In this document: positions 55,238 to 63,500 of the stretch, in pieces
How the letters are laid out: every line of letters starts with the position of its first letter
Numbering within the stretch: the first letter of the stretch is position 1
From: Candidatus Cryosericum hinesii
GTDB lineage: Bacteria > Caldisericota > Caldisericia > Cryosericales > Cryosericaceae
Assembly: GCF_003570985.1 (NCBI RefSeq)
Contig: NZ_QXIW01000031.1
Coordinates: 1 to 64,000 of the forward strand
Reading direction: 5' to 3'
Length of the DNA: 64,000 nt
The notes under the pieces: generated by a model
The model's input: the letters and a program-made list of their open reading frames with translations, nothing else
The model's database searches: none
What the model was told of the DNA's origin: nothing
Translations under genes and position numbers: made by a program

Positions 55238-55729
55238 TCATGTCACGTCATCAACAAGCCATGTGCCATTGACCTTCTTGAGTGTGAGCGTGATGGGTGT
55301 CTCTCCTGCATTGCCGCCGTGTGCCAGTGCATCGCTGTCCATCATGATTTGGTTTCCAACCACCGCGTAAGACCCGTTATCCAGCCTCTGTACGGAGACA
55401 ATCTCAATGCCTTCCGGCCATGGGCTGCTTGACGCAGCCCTTCCTGGGATCCTCGACGTGTCCTGAACGAACGCCTGATAGAGCCGGTCAGTAATGAGCT
55501 GTTTCAAGTTGAAGTCCATCGCGGTAATCACGTCCTGGTCGGGGGCGATCAGACCCACATCCTTGAGGCGCGCGCCGAACTCGCCAACAACCCGGTAGAT
55601 CGCGTTGATGTCTGCTTCATTCGGGGGAGACGTTGTGGACGGTTTAAACAAAAAATACATGCCAACAGAGATGACAAGCAGCACCACCATGCCTACAACG
55701 ATAAACCTGACCAATCCGTTAATATTCAT
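55238..55729 (-). CDS. Membrane-anchored hypothetical protein
   Basis: The product has 163 residues from ATG 55729 (SD GGAGGCGCATAGC). The N-terminal anchor (LVRFIVVGMVVLLVISVGMY) is closely similar to that of the gene at 52462 (MNTNNLFRF..), showing a shared signal/anchor module. The mature domain (IYRVVGEFGARLKDVGLIAP; TLKKVNGTWLVDDVT) resembles NTF2-like or DUF4878-type folds. Function is unknown. Confidence 0.7.
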   Translation of the reverse strand: MNINGLVRFIVVGMVVLLVISVGMYFLFKPSTTSPPNEADINAIYRVVGEFGARLKDVGLIAPDQDVITAMDFNLKQLITDRLYQAFVQDTSRIPGRAASSSPWPEGIEIVSVQRLDNGSYAVVGNQIMMDSDALAHGGNAGETPITLTLKKVNGTWLVDDVT

Positions 55730-55772
55730 GCTATGCGCCTCCAGCGTACCATTCTAACAAGAGCAACATCTA

Positions 55773-56198
55773 TTACCTCTGCAGGTGCAGGGTTTCAGTG
55801 CCACCGTTCCAGGTGATGGTAAGGATCAAACCATATGCAAGTTGTGGCTCGGAGAGAAGGATGTTCGTGTTATGCGTCACCCATGGATTGAACGGTCCGG
55901 ACGCACCGTTTCCTTTCGTAATCATTCCATGCAATCCGGTGAGCTCATACTGTACATCCGTGAACTTGCCCGGAGTGCCGGTCCACCATACTTTGAGCTC
56001 ATCGAAGGAGCTTGTGCGAAAATCTTTGTCTAGCTTTTGCACATGAACAACGTCCTCCGCTTTCCAGTGCACAGAAGAACCGGTAAGCGTCGTAGTTCTT
56101 TCAGGGAGAAGCAAGAAAAAGTACAAGCATATGCCGACGAATATGATCGACAAAGACACCCAGATGACGATTGCAGTTAGCTTCTTGTTTCTTCTCAC
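55773..56198 (-). CDS. Membrane-anchored hypothetical protein
   Basis: The product has 141 residues from GTG 56198 (SD TTGGGGGGTATA; a frame opens earlier, at 56213, without an SD). One N-terminal transmembrane helix (LTAIVIWVSLSIIFVGICLY) precedes a beta-rich exported domain with KVWWTGTPGKFTDVQYEL and a final LILTITWNGGTETLHLQR. Not recognised. It follows leader L3 in the array. Confidence 0.65.
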   Translation of the reverse strand: MRRNKKLTAIVIWVSLSIIFVGICLYFFLLLPERTTTLTGSSVHWKAEDVVHVQKLDKDFRTSSFDELKVWWTGTPGKFTDVQYELTGLHGMITKGNGASGPFNPWVTHNTNILLSEPQLAYGLILTITWNGGTETLHLQR

Positions 56199-56275
56199 TA
56201 TACCCCCCAACACGTACTTTCAACAAGATTGGTGGATAGGAACCTGATCACCAGAGCTGTCAGCGCGTCGTATTG
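56199..56275 (-). repeat. Leader repeat L3 (truncated)
   Basis: CCAACACGTACTTTCAACAAGATTGGTGGATAGGAACC.. continues to GCTGTCAGCGCGTCGTATTGG. It aligns with the distal two-thirds of L2, L5 and L7. Confidence 0.65.
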
Positions 56276-56317
56276 GAGACCACGGTCTGCGCTATTTCTG
56301 GCTCTCATCATGTACCT

Positions 56318-57793
56318 TTACTTCCACATATTGACGTTGCCATTTGAAGTGATGATATAGAATCCCTTGTCTACGGGCTGAAATACGAACATTCCGCTGG
56401 TGGACTTCTCTCCAATCTGCAGATTAGAGATACGTTTGTCCCACAGTCTCTTGCCAGTGGTTGGGTCAAGTGCTGCTACAAGTCCACCGCCGTCTTGTAC
56501 ATACAGAACATCTCTGGTCGTCGTCAACGTCATGGCCGGATATGTATCAATTGATTTTATCGTATTCGGGCCATCTAAAACAGAACCCTTGGTCGGTGCA
56601 AACCGATAGTTCCACATTTCCTTGCCGGTGCCAAGGTCAAGAGCCATAAGTTCTCCTTCGCTCCCCTGAAGATAGACGTGCGTATTATCGATGGCAAAGG
56701 GAGTAAACGATCTAATTTCGAACGTTGCGTCAACTTTGCGAGTCCAGAGCCTTGCTGCCCCGTTATTACCAATCTGCCACACGTCGATCCAAGGATCGGA
56801 AGACCTGGCATTGCGTACAAAGACCAACATGTCTTTCTGCTTGACAAGGTTACTGCCTTCTCCATCGATGCTCTCTTGCCACAGTATCTTGTTCGTCGTG
56901 AGGTCAAAAGCTACAAGAGAAGACTTCTGGGCGGGGTACTCAGCTTCCGTAGATTCAGGGATGCTCGCATACAGTGTTGCGCCATCACACAGTAACTCTC
57001 CGCTACCATTAGACAATGTAAGCGCAGGCAAATCCATGTGACCGAGTAACTTTCCGTCGGCCCCATCAAGGATGTAGATGCCAGGATTGGATGTTTTGGG
57101 CGTCATATCTGGCACTGTCGTAGCACTGGGATCAGGAAGAGGCACTGCCGCGACCAGTTCGCCGACAACGTATAGTCTGTCTGCAAGACCGTTTTGCTTG
57201 CTAATGTGCATGGCAATTTCGCTGTTGGCCTCAAAGAAGAAAGGTGAAGCGGTAAACATGTCGTTCTTCCAGATCGTGGCGCCGGTTGCCTTGTCAAGAC
57301 AGACTATGGATACGGATGCCGTATTTGCGTTCAGTTTGGTGTCAAAGGTGAGCACTGAGCTGACGTAGAAGAGATGGTTGCCACTCGAATAGAGAGGAGT
57401 GTCGGTCCATGTGCGTGCGTTGGTACACACAGACCACAGTTTTTTGCCCGTCGCCTGGTCCCAGGCTGTGGTCCACGTGTCTTGGTCGCCGTCGCTTCTA
57501 TCGCGGTACGTGAACGTGTAGATTATCCCGTCCAGGAATTGCGGCAGGCCGTCGCCAGAGTCGTTGCCCATGTTCAGCTCTTCAGTTGGGTATGACGCAG
57601 CGACTCCTGCGGGTGCCACAAGGAGGCCGCCTACATCGACAAAGGTACTATTGACAGTGCCCGACGTTGTGCTGTTGCCAGAACCCGGTACTGTTGACTT
57701 CTTACATCCAGCTATGGCAGTACTGAGCAGCGCCAGTACAAGCAGTCCCGCAATGATCCATGGGCGCTTCTGTGATCGTTTGTTTGTGTTCAC
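56318..57793 (-). CDS. PQQ-like beta-propeller lipoprotein
   Basis: The product has 491 residues from GTG 57793 (SD GGAGGACAAGAA); the open frame further upstream lacks an SD. A signal peptide with lipobox STAIAGC is followed by at least five PQQ/BamB-like repeats: ATGKKLWS, KATGATIWKND, TTNKILWQE, LGTGKEMWNY and TTGKRLWDK. The family forms an eight-bladed propeller outside the cell; BamB-like members scaffold protein complexes and others bind PQQ, but no quinoprotein catalytic residues are obvious. It belongs to the envelope array. Confidence 0.85.
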   Translation of the reverse strand: MNTNKRSQKRPWIIAGLLVLALLSTAIAGCKKSTVPGSGNSTTSGTVNSTFVDVGGLLVAPAGVAASYPTEELNMGNDSGDGLPQFLDGIIYTFTYRDRSDGDQDTWTTAWDQATGKKLWSVCTNARTWTDTPLYSSGNHLFYVSSVLTFDTKLNANTASVSIVCLDKATGATIWKNDMFTASPFFFEANSEIAMHISKQNGLADRLYVVGELVAAVPLPDPSATTVPDMTPKTSNPGIYILDGADGKLLGHMDLPALTLSNGSGELLCDGATLYASIPESTEAEYPAQKSSLVAFDLTTNKILWQESIDGEGSNLVKQKDMLVFVRNARSSDPWIDVWQIGNNGAARLWTRKVDATFEIRSFTPFAIDNTHVYLQGSEGELMALDLGTGKEMWNYRFAPTKGSVLDGPNTIKSIDTYPAMTLTTTRDVLYVQDGGGLVAALDPTTGKRLWDKRISNLQIGEKSTSGMFVFQPVDKGFYIITSNGNVNMWK

Positions 57794-57952
57794 TTCTTGT
57801 CCTCCGTCTTCCCCTCTTGACCCAATGCTGGATGGGGCCCAATCACCAGAGCCGTGCCGCAATTGATTCCTCGTTCCACTAGAACAACGCGAATACGGGA
57901 TTTTTGCTGAAGCTACCCGTCCCCCGTCTCCCATTGCCATGGTGACATGAGT

Positions 57953-58159
57953 CTACACGTTCCCTTGGTGGTGCTGCAGCAGGTCGCCACGGCTCAGGAC
58001 CTTCAACCGCAGGGTGTCAGCAACAATCGCGAACGCCATCCATGGAATCAGCATGCGCGCATCACCACATACAGTGAGCCAGCCTCGTATGCGTCGCTGC
58101 GATGTTTTCGACCGGATATCTTCCATTTCCCGCGGCTCCAGAATCCTATCGTCGTTCAT
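57953..58159 (-). CDS. Small hypothetical protein (68 aa)
   Basis: A 68-residue frame from ATG 58159, three bases after the upstream stop, with GAAGGG at SD distance. It starts MNDDRILEPREMEDIRSKTS and contains a semi-hydrophobic MLIPWMAFAIVADTL segment. It may be coupled to the lipoprotein gene upstream. Uncertain. Confidence 0.4.
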   Translation of the reverse strand: MNDDRILEPREMEDIRSKTSQRRIRGWLTVCGDARMLIPWMAFAIVADTLRLKVLSRGDLLQHHQGNV

Positions 58160-58162
58160 GGT

Positions 58163-58795
58163 CTACTGGCCCTTCAGTTGGGTGCAGACCTCGGCTACCT
58201 GCTCCACTATTACCGTGCGAGCAGAGGAATCCGTCTCGGTGACATATCTCCCAATGAGGTCGGATGCCTTCTTCAGATTGAGGGAGAGATTCTGCAGATA
58301 GGTGGAATCCTGTGGTGTCAACGTCCCCTTCTGGGAGACGCGTCCGGCAATGTCCTGAACGCTGGCGATCGGTTCATGGGGCGCCTCGGAACAGGCCAGA
58401 CACACATCGGTCATGAGTCGTGCTGCCTGGATTTCCTTCGAATCAACAGAATCAAACCCTAGATCCTTCTCATTCAGTGGCATCGCTGCTATGCCGATGT
58501 TGGCCATCGTTTCAAAGCGTCCTGCAATGGACCCTGCCAACTGACTCCTCGTGAGTGGTGTCATGTATCCGGTCGAGGCTGTCAATATGCCCATGTCTCC
58601 CTGCAACTTCGTGATCTCACCCCGAAGAAACTCGACGCTGTAGTTGTCGGCGGACATGATTCTGCCAAGGAGTTGATCTTTTGTCGGCAGTTGATCTCGG
58701 GTAGGCGCACAACCCACTGCCATAAGAACCACGGCAAGCAGAATGCTCATGAACGTGGCAATTATCGAAAAGGATCGTGATGTCAGTGTCTTCAT
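58163..58795 (-). CDS. Lipoprotein of unknown function
   Basis: The product has 210 residues from ATG 58795 (SD GGAGGCGCATAGC). The signal peptide (SFSIIATFMSILLAVVLMAVGCAP, lipobox AVGC) is similar to that of the lipoprotein at 62022 (SCSIVAMIMSALLAVILVAGC), again a shared export module with a different mature domain. The mature region is helical (LLGRIMSADNYSVEFLRGEI; LSLNLKKASDLIGRYVTE). Two Cys (VCLACSE) are present. Function is unknown. Confidence 0.7.
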   Translation of the reverse strand: MKTLTSRSFSIIATFMSILLAVVLMAVGCAPTRDQLPTKDQLLGRIMSADNYSVEFLRGEITKLQGDMGILTASTGYMTPLTRSQLAGSIAGRFETMANIGIAAMPLNEKDLGFDSVDSKEIQAARLMTDVCLACSEAPHEPIASVQDIAGRVSQKGTLTPQDSTYLQNLSLNLKKASDLIGRYVTETDSSARTVIVEQVAEVCTQLKGQ

Positions 58796-58935
58796 GCTAT
58801 GCGCCTCCAACATGTGCTCTCAACAAGATGGGTGGCCTGAAACTCGGTCACCAAGCCGTCAGCGCACCATATCCATATGGCGTCGCAGCGGAGATCATAC
58901 CCTCCACCACGAGTGTAACGCGTTAGTGATGTTTT
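58796..58935 (-). repeat. Leader repeat L5 (full length)
   Basis: A full copy: CTCCAACATGTGCTCTC.. distal, GGTCACCAAGCCGTCAGCGC.. middle, GTCGCAGCGGAGATCATACCCTCCAC.. proximal and a -10-like TACACT (minus strand, 58917-58912). A 16-codon frame MISAA..YGALTAW with stop lies at 58898-58848, with GGTGGAGGGT before its ATG. The remaining ~210 bases to the CruF-like gene hold nothing recognisable. Confidence 0.8.
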
Positions 58936-59149
58936 TGCTAATCGGCAGGACAGAAGGTCCGAAATGCCAGAACTTTACTGTCCCATTTCACGCCATTGGC
59001 GGGCTTGACCTTCTCCTCCGTCCGGCGATAATCAGACCAACCGGTCGGTTTGTCTGCCAGGGGTCAAAGCGTCGGAGTACAACAAAGCAGGAAGAGCGTC
59101 TTTGGCAGACCGCTGGCAGCGAATCGAATGACGGGCTGAGGAGGCTGGC

Positions 59150-60082
59150 ATGGGCACATTTACGTTCATTCCCACCTGGATAGTCCAGGATATCATTGTG
59201 TACCTTGTGGCCACCATAACGGTGGTGTTCATCATCAGGCATGAGAAGCACCCGGTGTCCGTGATCCTGGAGTTTATCTGTTTCGTGCTGTTCTACGCAG
59301 CCGTCTTCGAGAACTTCGCAACACTGATGGGCTGGTATGGCTACGGCCGTTCGGTCCTGATGATCTTCAACGTGCCGGCCTCGGTACCTGTCATGGAGTA
59401 CCTGGTCGTCTACAGTGGGCTGAGGCTGGCAGATGCGATGAAGATACCAACATGGTGCAAGCCGATCTTTGTCGGTGTGATGGGAGTATTGACCGATTTC
59501 TCGCTCGATCCGCTCGCGGTCAGCCAGAGGTTCGCCACCCATGAGGGCACAATCGGGCGATGGACATGGTACCCCGGTGCCGCTGACATTCGGATCCACA
59601 ATATCCCCATCTACAACTTCACGGGCTGGTTCTTGCTGTGCGGCTTCGCAGCTGCTTTGCTCGTGCTGGGACGGTGGTGGCACAAGAAAACCGGATACAA
59701 TGCCACGATCGGCTTCGTGTATCCGCCTCTTGCCATGCTGCTTTCGCTTGGTGTTCTGGTAAGCCCACTTTCAAGTTTCCTGCTGTGGCTGGCGCCCATC
59801 TTCAAGAAGGGTGGAATCACGGAAGTCATCATGCTCTGCTTCGCATTCACGCTCTTTATAATGGTGATGGTCATCTGGCGAGGCAAGATGAAGAAAGGGC
59901 TATCGCTGCGCGAAGACTACCCGGTCCTGATGATATTGATCGGTTTCCATGTCTGCAATGTGCTCTTTGCCGTCATCGGCGGCTACTGGAACATCCTCCT
60001 CATCACGCTCCCATTTGCAGCACTACACATCCTGCTCATCCTGTACATCTTCAGAAGAGGCTTCAGGTTCGAACGGACGTGA
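59150..60082 (+). CDS. CruF-like carotenoid-biosynthesis membrane protein
   Basis: The product has 310 residues from ATG 59150 (SD GAGGAGGCTGGC). About eight to nine helices are seen. The loop GVLTDFSLDPLAVSQRFA, WTWYPGAADIRIHNIPIYNF and GWFLLCGF is the signature region of the Caro_biosynth (CruF) family (D-x-x-x-DP...W-x-W...P..N..GW). CruF hydrates carotenoid ends (1',2'-hydratase) in other bacteria and archaea. No carotenoid genes are beside it, so the substrate is unproven. It sits divergent to the array and upstream of rlmN. Confidence 0.65.
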   Translation: MGTFTFIPTWIVQDIIVYLVATITVVFIIRHEKHPVSVILEFICFVLFYAAVFENFATLMGWYGYGRSVLMIFNVPASVPVMEYLVVYSGLRLADAMKIPTWCKPIFVGVMGVLTDFSLDPLAVSQRFATHEGTIGRWTWYPGAADIRIHNIPIYNFTGWFLLCGFAAALLVLGRWWHKKTGYNATIGFVYPPLAMLLSLGVLVSPLSSFLLWLAPIFKKGGITEVIMLCFAFTLFIMVMVIWRGKMKKGLSLREDYPVLMILIGFHVCNVLFAVIGGYWNILLITLPFAALHILLILYIFRRGFRFERT

Positions 60083-60155
60083 GGCCTCCCGTCTGACTCC
60101 ACGTCCTCTGCACAAACACCTCAAAGAATCTGCGAAAGTGGGCTATAGTTAACGT

Positions 60156-61208
60156 ATGGACTTGGATAAACTTCAAACCACCTTAGAAGAGCTGGGACAA
60201 CCTGCGTATCGTTTCAAGCAGATCAAGCTGGCCATGTACCGAGACCTCAAGGAAGGGTTTGATGCCATCGAGAATATACCCATAGCATTGAGGCAGGATT
60301 TGAATCGGCTCTTGCCTTTCAACGAACTCATCCTCAAGACGGAACAGAAGTCCCTTGATGGTTCAGGTAAGAACTTGTTCTTCACGCGCGACGATCTCGC
60401 CATAGAGAGTGTTCTCATCAAACACGGAGACGGCAGTCGCACGGTGTGCGTCTCCACCGAGGCCGGCTGCCAGATTGATTGTTCTTTCTGCGCTACTGGA
60501 CACTTGGGTTTCAAGCGAGTTCTCTCTCCGTCTGAGATCGCTGAACAGGTGCTGTCCTTTTCCCGCGAGCTGAAAGCCAAAGGAGAAAAGGTCACCAACG
60601 TTGTGTTCATGGGCATGGGGGAACCTTTTCTCAACTACGACAATGTCAAGAAGGCCATTCTGCTGTTGAACGACAAAGATGGCTTCAATCTGGGACAACG
60701 ACGCATCTCGGTTTCTACGAGCGGTATTATTCCGGGTATTGAACGTTTTGGAGCTGAAGACTGGCAGATCAATCTGGCGATTTCCCTGCACGCTCCCGAC
60801 AATGCCTTGCGTTCCCGGTTGATGCCCATCAACAAGACGTATCCTTTGGAGAAGTTGATGCCCGCTCTCGATGCGTATGTCGCAAAAAACAACAGACGAC
60901 TCATGATCGAGTACCTGCTTCTCGGGGGGATAAACGACAGTCCTCGACAGGCTGACGCCTTGGCCGATCTCATCCATGCTTACGGGGAGATTCTTCGCCT
61001 GAGCGTGGTGAACCTGATCATCTACAATCCCACCAAAGACAGTGATGGCCACTGGGACAGATTCCGATCCCCAAGCCTGGCGGCTTTGAGAGCATTCGAA
61101 GAGATCCTGACCAAAAGGGAGATTGCCTGGACCCGCAGAGCCAGCTTTGGAAGTGATATCAGCGGAGCTTGCGGGCAATTAGCTGGTGAAGTGAACTCTA
61201 CGCATTAG
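60156..61208 (+). CDS. rlmN: 23S rRNA/tRNA adenine-C2 methyltransferase RlmN
   Basis: The product has 350 residues. The radical-SAM motif CQIDCSFC (Cys at 105, 109, 112) and the second catalytic Cys in SDISGACGQLAG near 338 are both intact, as are MGMGEPFLNYDNV and SLHAPDNALRSRLMPIN. RlmN methylates C2 of A2503 in 23S rRNA and A37 of some tRNAs. It starts at ATG 60156, about 70 bases after the CruF-like gene. A hairpin terminator follows. Base composition drops sharply after this gene. Confidence 0.95.
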   Translation: MDLDKLQTTLEELGQPAYRFKQIKLAMYRDLKEGFDAIENIPIALRQDLNRLLPFNELILKTEQKSLDGSGKNLFFTRDDLAIESVLIKHGDGSRTVCVSTEAGCQIDCSFCATGHLGFKRVLSPSEIAEQVLSFSRELKAKGEKVTNVVFMGMGEPFLNYDNVKKAILLLNDKDGFNLGQRRISVSTSGIIPGIERFGAEDWQINLAISLHAPDNALRSRLMPINKTYPLEKLMPALDAYVAKNNRRLMIEYLLLGGINDSPRQADALADLIHAYGEILRLSVVNLIIYNPTKDSDGHWDRFRSPSLAALRAFEEILTKREIAWTRRASFGSDISGACGQLAGEVNSTH

Positions 61209-61225
61209 TGCGGTGTCACAGTCTA

Positions 61226-61246
61226 GCCATAGAGCTTCTCTATGGT
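61226..61246 (+). terminator. Probable terminator of rlmN
   Basis: An 8-bp perfect stem (61227-61234 with 61238-61245; loop CTT) followed by CTCAATCATTGTTTTG, a weak T-rich run. Confidence 0.55.
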
Positions 61247-61280
61247 CTCAATCATTGTTTTGTTTCTTTTTCCGTAGTTA

Positions 61281-61739
61281 CTATTTCTTTTGCAGAGCTC
61301 CTTCATCCAGAACAAACTCTATTTGGTAACCAAATTTATTGGCGGTTTCTGTTGCAAAGTCTTTTACTTCATTCCAATTGAAGCTATAGGTATAATTCTT
61401 TCCAAATAAAACAGATTCTTCTTCTATTGTTCCTCTTCTGGTACCATTTTTGGTATTGTATTTCTCCACCTTGAACCCAAATCCTGGAGTTGAAAATGTT
61501 TCATCATCTCCACTTCCCATAGTCATACCAGAACCTCTTTCATCCAGGATCTCAAAAAAATAGACCTTCTTTTCACTGTCGTTTACTTTTATTCTACACC
61601 TATAGGTTAGGACTTTCTTTGACAAGAAGACCTTTCTTTCTGCTATTATGCTCGTCAGTAAGAGACTTCTGTCTCTCTGCTCCAAAAAACTGCCAGGAAA
61701 ACTGAACTTCTTGCTAAGAAACTCTTCTTTCATTCCCAT
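61281..61739 (-). CDS. Hypothetical protein, AT-rich, probably acquired
   Basis: The product has 152 residues from ATG 61739 (SD GAGGAGTGCTCT). Lysine and Asn/Phe codons dominate and the DNA is visibly more AT-rich than every neighbour, suggesting recent transfer. The protein is beta-rich (IAERKVFLSKKVLTYRCRIK; VYFFEILDERGSG; FGKNYTYSFNWNEVKDFA) with no signal peptide. No family was recognised. It lies between rlmN and an orphan copy of the leader repeat (L6). Confidence 0.65.
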   Translation of the reverse strand: MGMKEEFLSKKFSFPGSFLEQRDRSLLLTSIIAERKVFLSKKVLTYRCRIKVNDSEKKVYFFEILDERGSGMTMGSGDDETFSTPGFGFKVEKYNTKNGTRRGTIEEESVLFGKNYTYSFNWNEVKDFATETANKFGYQIEFVLDEGALQKK

Positions 61740-61963
61740 AGAGCACTCCTCACTCCTATTACCAGTATTTTGTCTATGTCGTGCTGTCTTTTGCCTTTCC
61801 ATGTGCCTAGCTGCTCCCTTCGGCACCAGCTAGCAGAGCGTCAACGCCGCCGCCAATTTCAAGCACTCGTGTAGCCTCATCAACGAATTGTAGTCACTGG
61901 AGGAGGCAAAACAAGAGAGACAGGGGCGGGGCGTCGTCTGAGAGTATTTCTGATCGAGTGTGG

Positions 61964-62021
61964 CGCCGTCAACGCACCGTAGTCGTACAGTGTCGCAGCG
62001 GAGATCATTCTCTCCACTACC
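61964..62021 (-). repeat. Orphan leader repeat L6 (truncated)
   Basis: GCCGTCAACGCACCGTAGTCG.. to GTCGCAGCGGAGATCATTCTCTCC aligns with the proximal half of L5 and L7. Here it is not followed by an envelope gene but, after an AT-rich spacer, by the AT-rich gene. The 282-base stretch 61740-62021 otherwise contains no gene, apart from a 42-residue frame from 62008 that starts with the leader peptide MISAATLYDYGALTA. Confidence 0.6.
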
Positions 62022-62555
62022 TTAGTTCCCCGCCGAAGCTTGCTTGAACTGACTTGCAGTAGTAACGTAGACAAAAGGGTAATCTTGCCAACCTGGCTGG
62101 AGGACTCCGGTTACATCGTATTTCCCTCCGACGACGATCTGCGGATATCCGTCGCCCTTGTACACTATCGTACCGTTGGAAAGCTTGTCCGCCTTCTCCG
62201 ACAAAGGAACACAGAGATAGAGGAATACTTTGTTTCCCGGCTGCAGCTCCCCAAATGGAATAGGAGGCATAATCTCCCCTCTGATAGTCCTTGTATCAAG
62301 AACTTCACGAACTGTCATGGTGAGAGAGAAATTCGCAGGGTACTTTCCTTCTCCCTTGAAGATCGACAGAGCAACGGTGTTTCCATAGGGTGACACAACC
62401 GTTCCCTCCACAGCCGTGGTTGTCAAGTCATCTCCGACTGGAACATCAATCGTTCCAGTGACTCTCGGTGAGCAACCCGCTACAAGAATCACAGCAAGCA
62501 GAGCGCTCATAATCATCGCAACGATTGAACAGGATCGTGATTTGGTTGTTCTCAT
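62022..62555 (-). CDS. Lipoprotein, paralogue of the protein at 52462
   Basis: The product has 177 residues from ATG 62555 (SD TTGGAGGTGCATAGT). Signal peptide with lipobox LVAGC. The mature part (VPVGDDLTTTAVEG; EVLDTRTIRGEI; GNKVFLYLCVPLSEKADKL; YPQIVVGGKYDVTGVLQPGW; QDYPFVYVTT) is homologous to residues 38-170 of the anchored protein at 52462. One copy uses a lipoprotein signal, the other a transmembrane anchor. Function is unknown. Confidence 0.75.
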   Translation of the reverse strand: MRTTKSRSCSIVAMIMSALLAVILVAGCSPRVTGTIDVPVGDDLTTTAVEGTVVSPYGNTVALSIFKGEGKYPANFSLTMTVREVLDTRTIRGEIMPPIPFGELQPGNKVFLYLCVPLSEKADKLSNGTIVYKGDGYPQIVVGGKYDVTGVLQPGWQDYPFVYVTTASQFKQASAGN

Positions 62556-62700
62556 ACTATGCACCTCCAACACGTACGTTCGACGAGACTGGTGGATAGG
62601 AACCTGGTCATCCAACCGTCAGCGCACCGTATCAGCACGGCATCGCAGCGGAGATCGTACCCTCCACTACAAGTGTAACGCGGTGGAGATGTTTTGGCTG
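62556..62700 (-). repeat. Leader repeat L7 (full length)
   Basis: A full copy nearly gapless with L5: CCAACACGTACGTTCGACGAG.., GGTCATCCAACCGTCAGCGC.. and GCATCGCAGCGGAGATCGTACCCTCCAC.., with a TACACT (minus, 62677-62672) at the same place. The small M-I-S-A-A frame is interrupted here (ACG start, early stop). Confidence 0.8.
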
Positions 62701-62720
62701 ACGCCAGAGTGAGCCGCGTG

Positions 62721-63401
62721 TTACCAATTTCTGTTCTCCTTGATTCCCGAGTAGACACGTGCCGCCACAGTTTTCATCCACACCCACGCTCGTTGAGGCA
62801 CGACATACGGGATGCCCAGGAACATCAGCAGCCAGAAAACTGGCATGGCGAGAAAGCGTGGAGTGATGAGCATAAGCAACACCAAGTATGGCCAGGGCAT
62901 AGCCGCAAGGTACAGGAGATACCCTACCGGAATGACTCTCGCAAGTGACATCCATGGGGAGTAGATCATTCCCAGGAGGTAGTAGAATGCTGCGTTGAAC
63001 TTGGAGATGGGCAGCTGTGTGGGATAGAACGAGGGGAAGGAGGAGGAGATGCCTGTGGAGGTTCTAGCGGCGAGTTCAATGGCCTTCAGAAGACTGCCGT
63101 GGCTGGCTATGGTCGCACAGTGGTAGAATCCTCCCGCAAGGGCCGTCGCCACAAGAATGACAGCAACGAATCCCTTGAGAAACAGTCGCGAGGCAGGATA
63201 GTGCCGCAAAGCGATGACCAGAATGATTGTTGCGAGAACGGGAGACCCAAAGTACGCCAGATAGGCTGCGTATTTCCACATTGTGTAGCTGCGTATGATT
63301 CCAGCGGGGATGCCAAACGCCATCAGAACAGCGAACCAGCAGAGCACAACCATGGTGAGTCTGGTTCCGATACTTATTTTGTGAAATTGCATTGTCTTCA
63401 T
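62721..63401 (-). CDS. Hypothetical polytopic membrane protein
   Basis: The product has 226 residues from ATG 63401 (the SD is weak). About five to six helices (RLTMVVLCWFAVLMAFGIPA; AYLAYFGSPVLATIILVIAL; RLFLKGFVAVILVATALAGG; YLVLLMLITPRFLAMPVFWL). The opening MKTMQFHKISIG resembles the first residues of the lipoprotein at 58163, but the rest differs. No family was recognised. It ends next to leader L7. Confidence 0.65.
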   Translation of the reverse strand: MKTMQFHKISIGTRLTMVVLCWFAVLMAFGIPAGIIRSYTMWKYAAYLAYFGSPVLATIILVIALRHYPASRLFLKGFVAVILVATALAGGFYHCATIASHGSLLKAIELAARTSTGISSSFPSFYPTQLPISKFNAAFYYLLGMIYSPWMSLARVIPVGYLLYLAAMPWPYLVLLMLITPRFLAMPVFWLLMFLGIPYVVPQRAWVWMKTVAARVYSGIKENRNW

Positions 63402-63500
63402 GCTATGGGCCCACCAACAGGCACCCTCTATCGATGCAACGCGACAAGCATGTACGCGTGCCATATTGGTTCGGCGTCGCAACGGGATGATCTCATCGCA
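63402..63500 (-). repeat. Leader repeat L8 (diverged)
   Basis: GTGCCATATTGGTTCGGCGTCGCAACGGGATGATC.. aligns with the proximal half of the other leaders, and CTATGGGCCCACCAACAGG with the distal end. It is more diverged and has small gaps. Confidence 0.5.

Noticed and set aside
52382-63500. Integron-type cassette array with attC sites
   Set aside because: Genes are same-strand and separated by repeats, but the repeats show no GTTRRRY/RYYYAAC core pair, continue into signal-peptide coding sequence and act like leaders rather than recombination sites. No integrase was seen.
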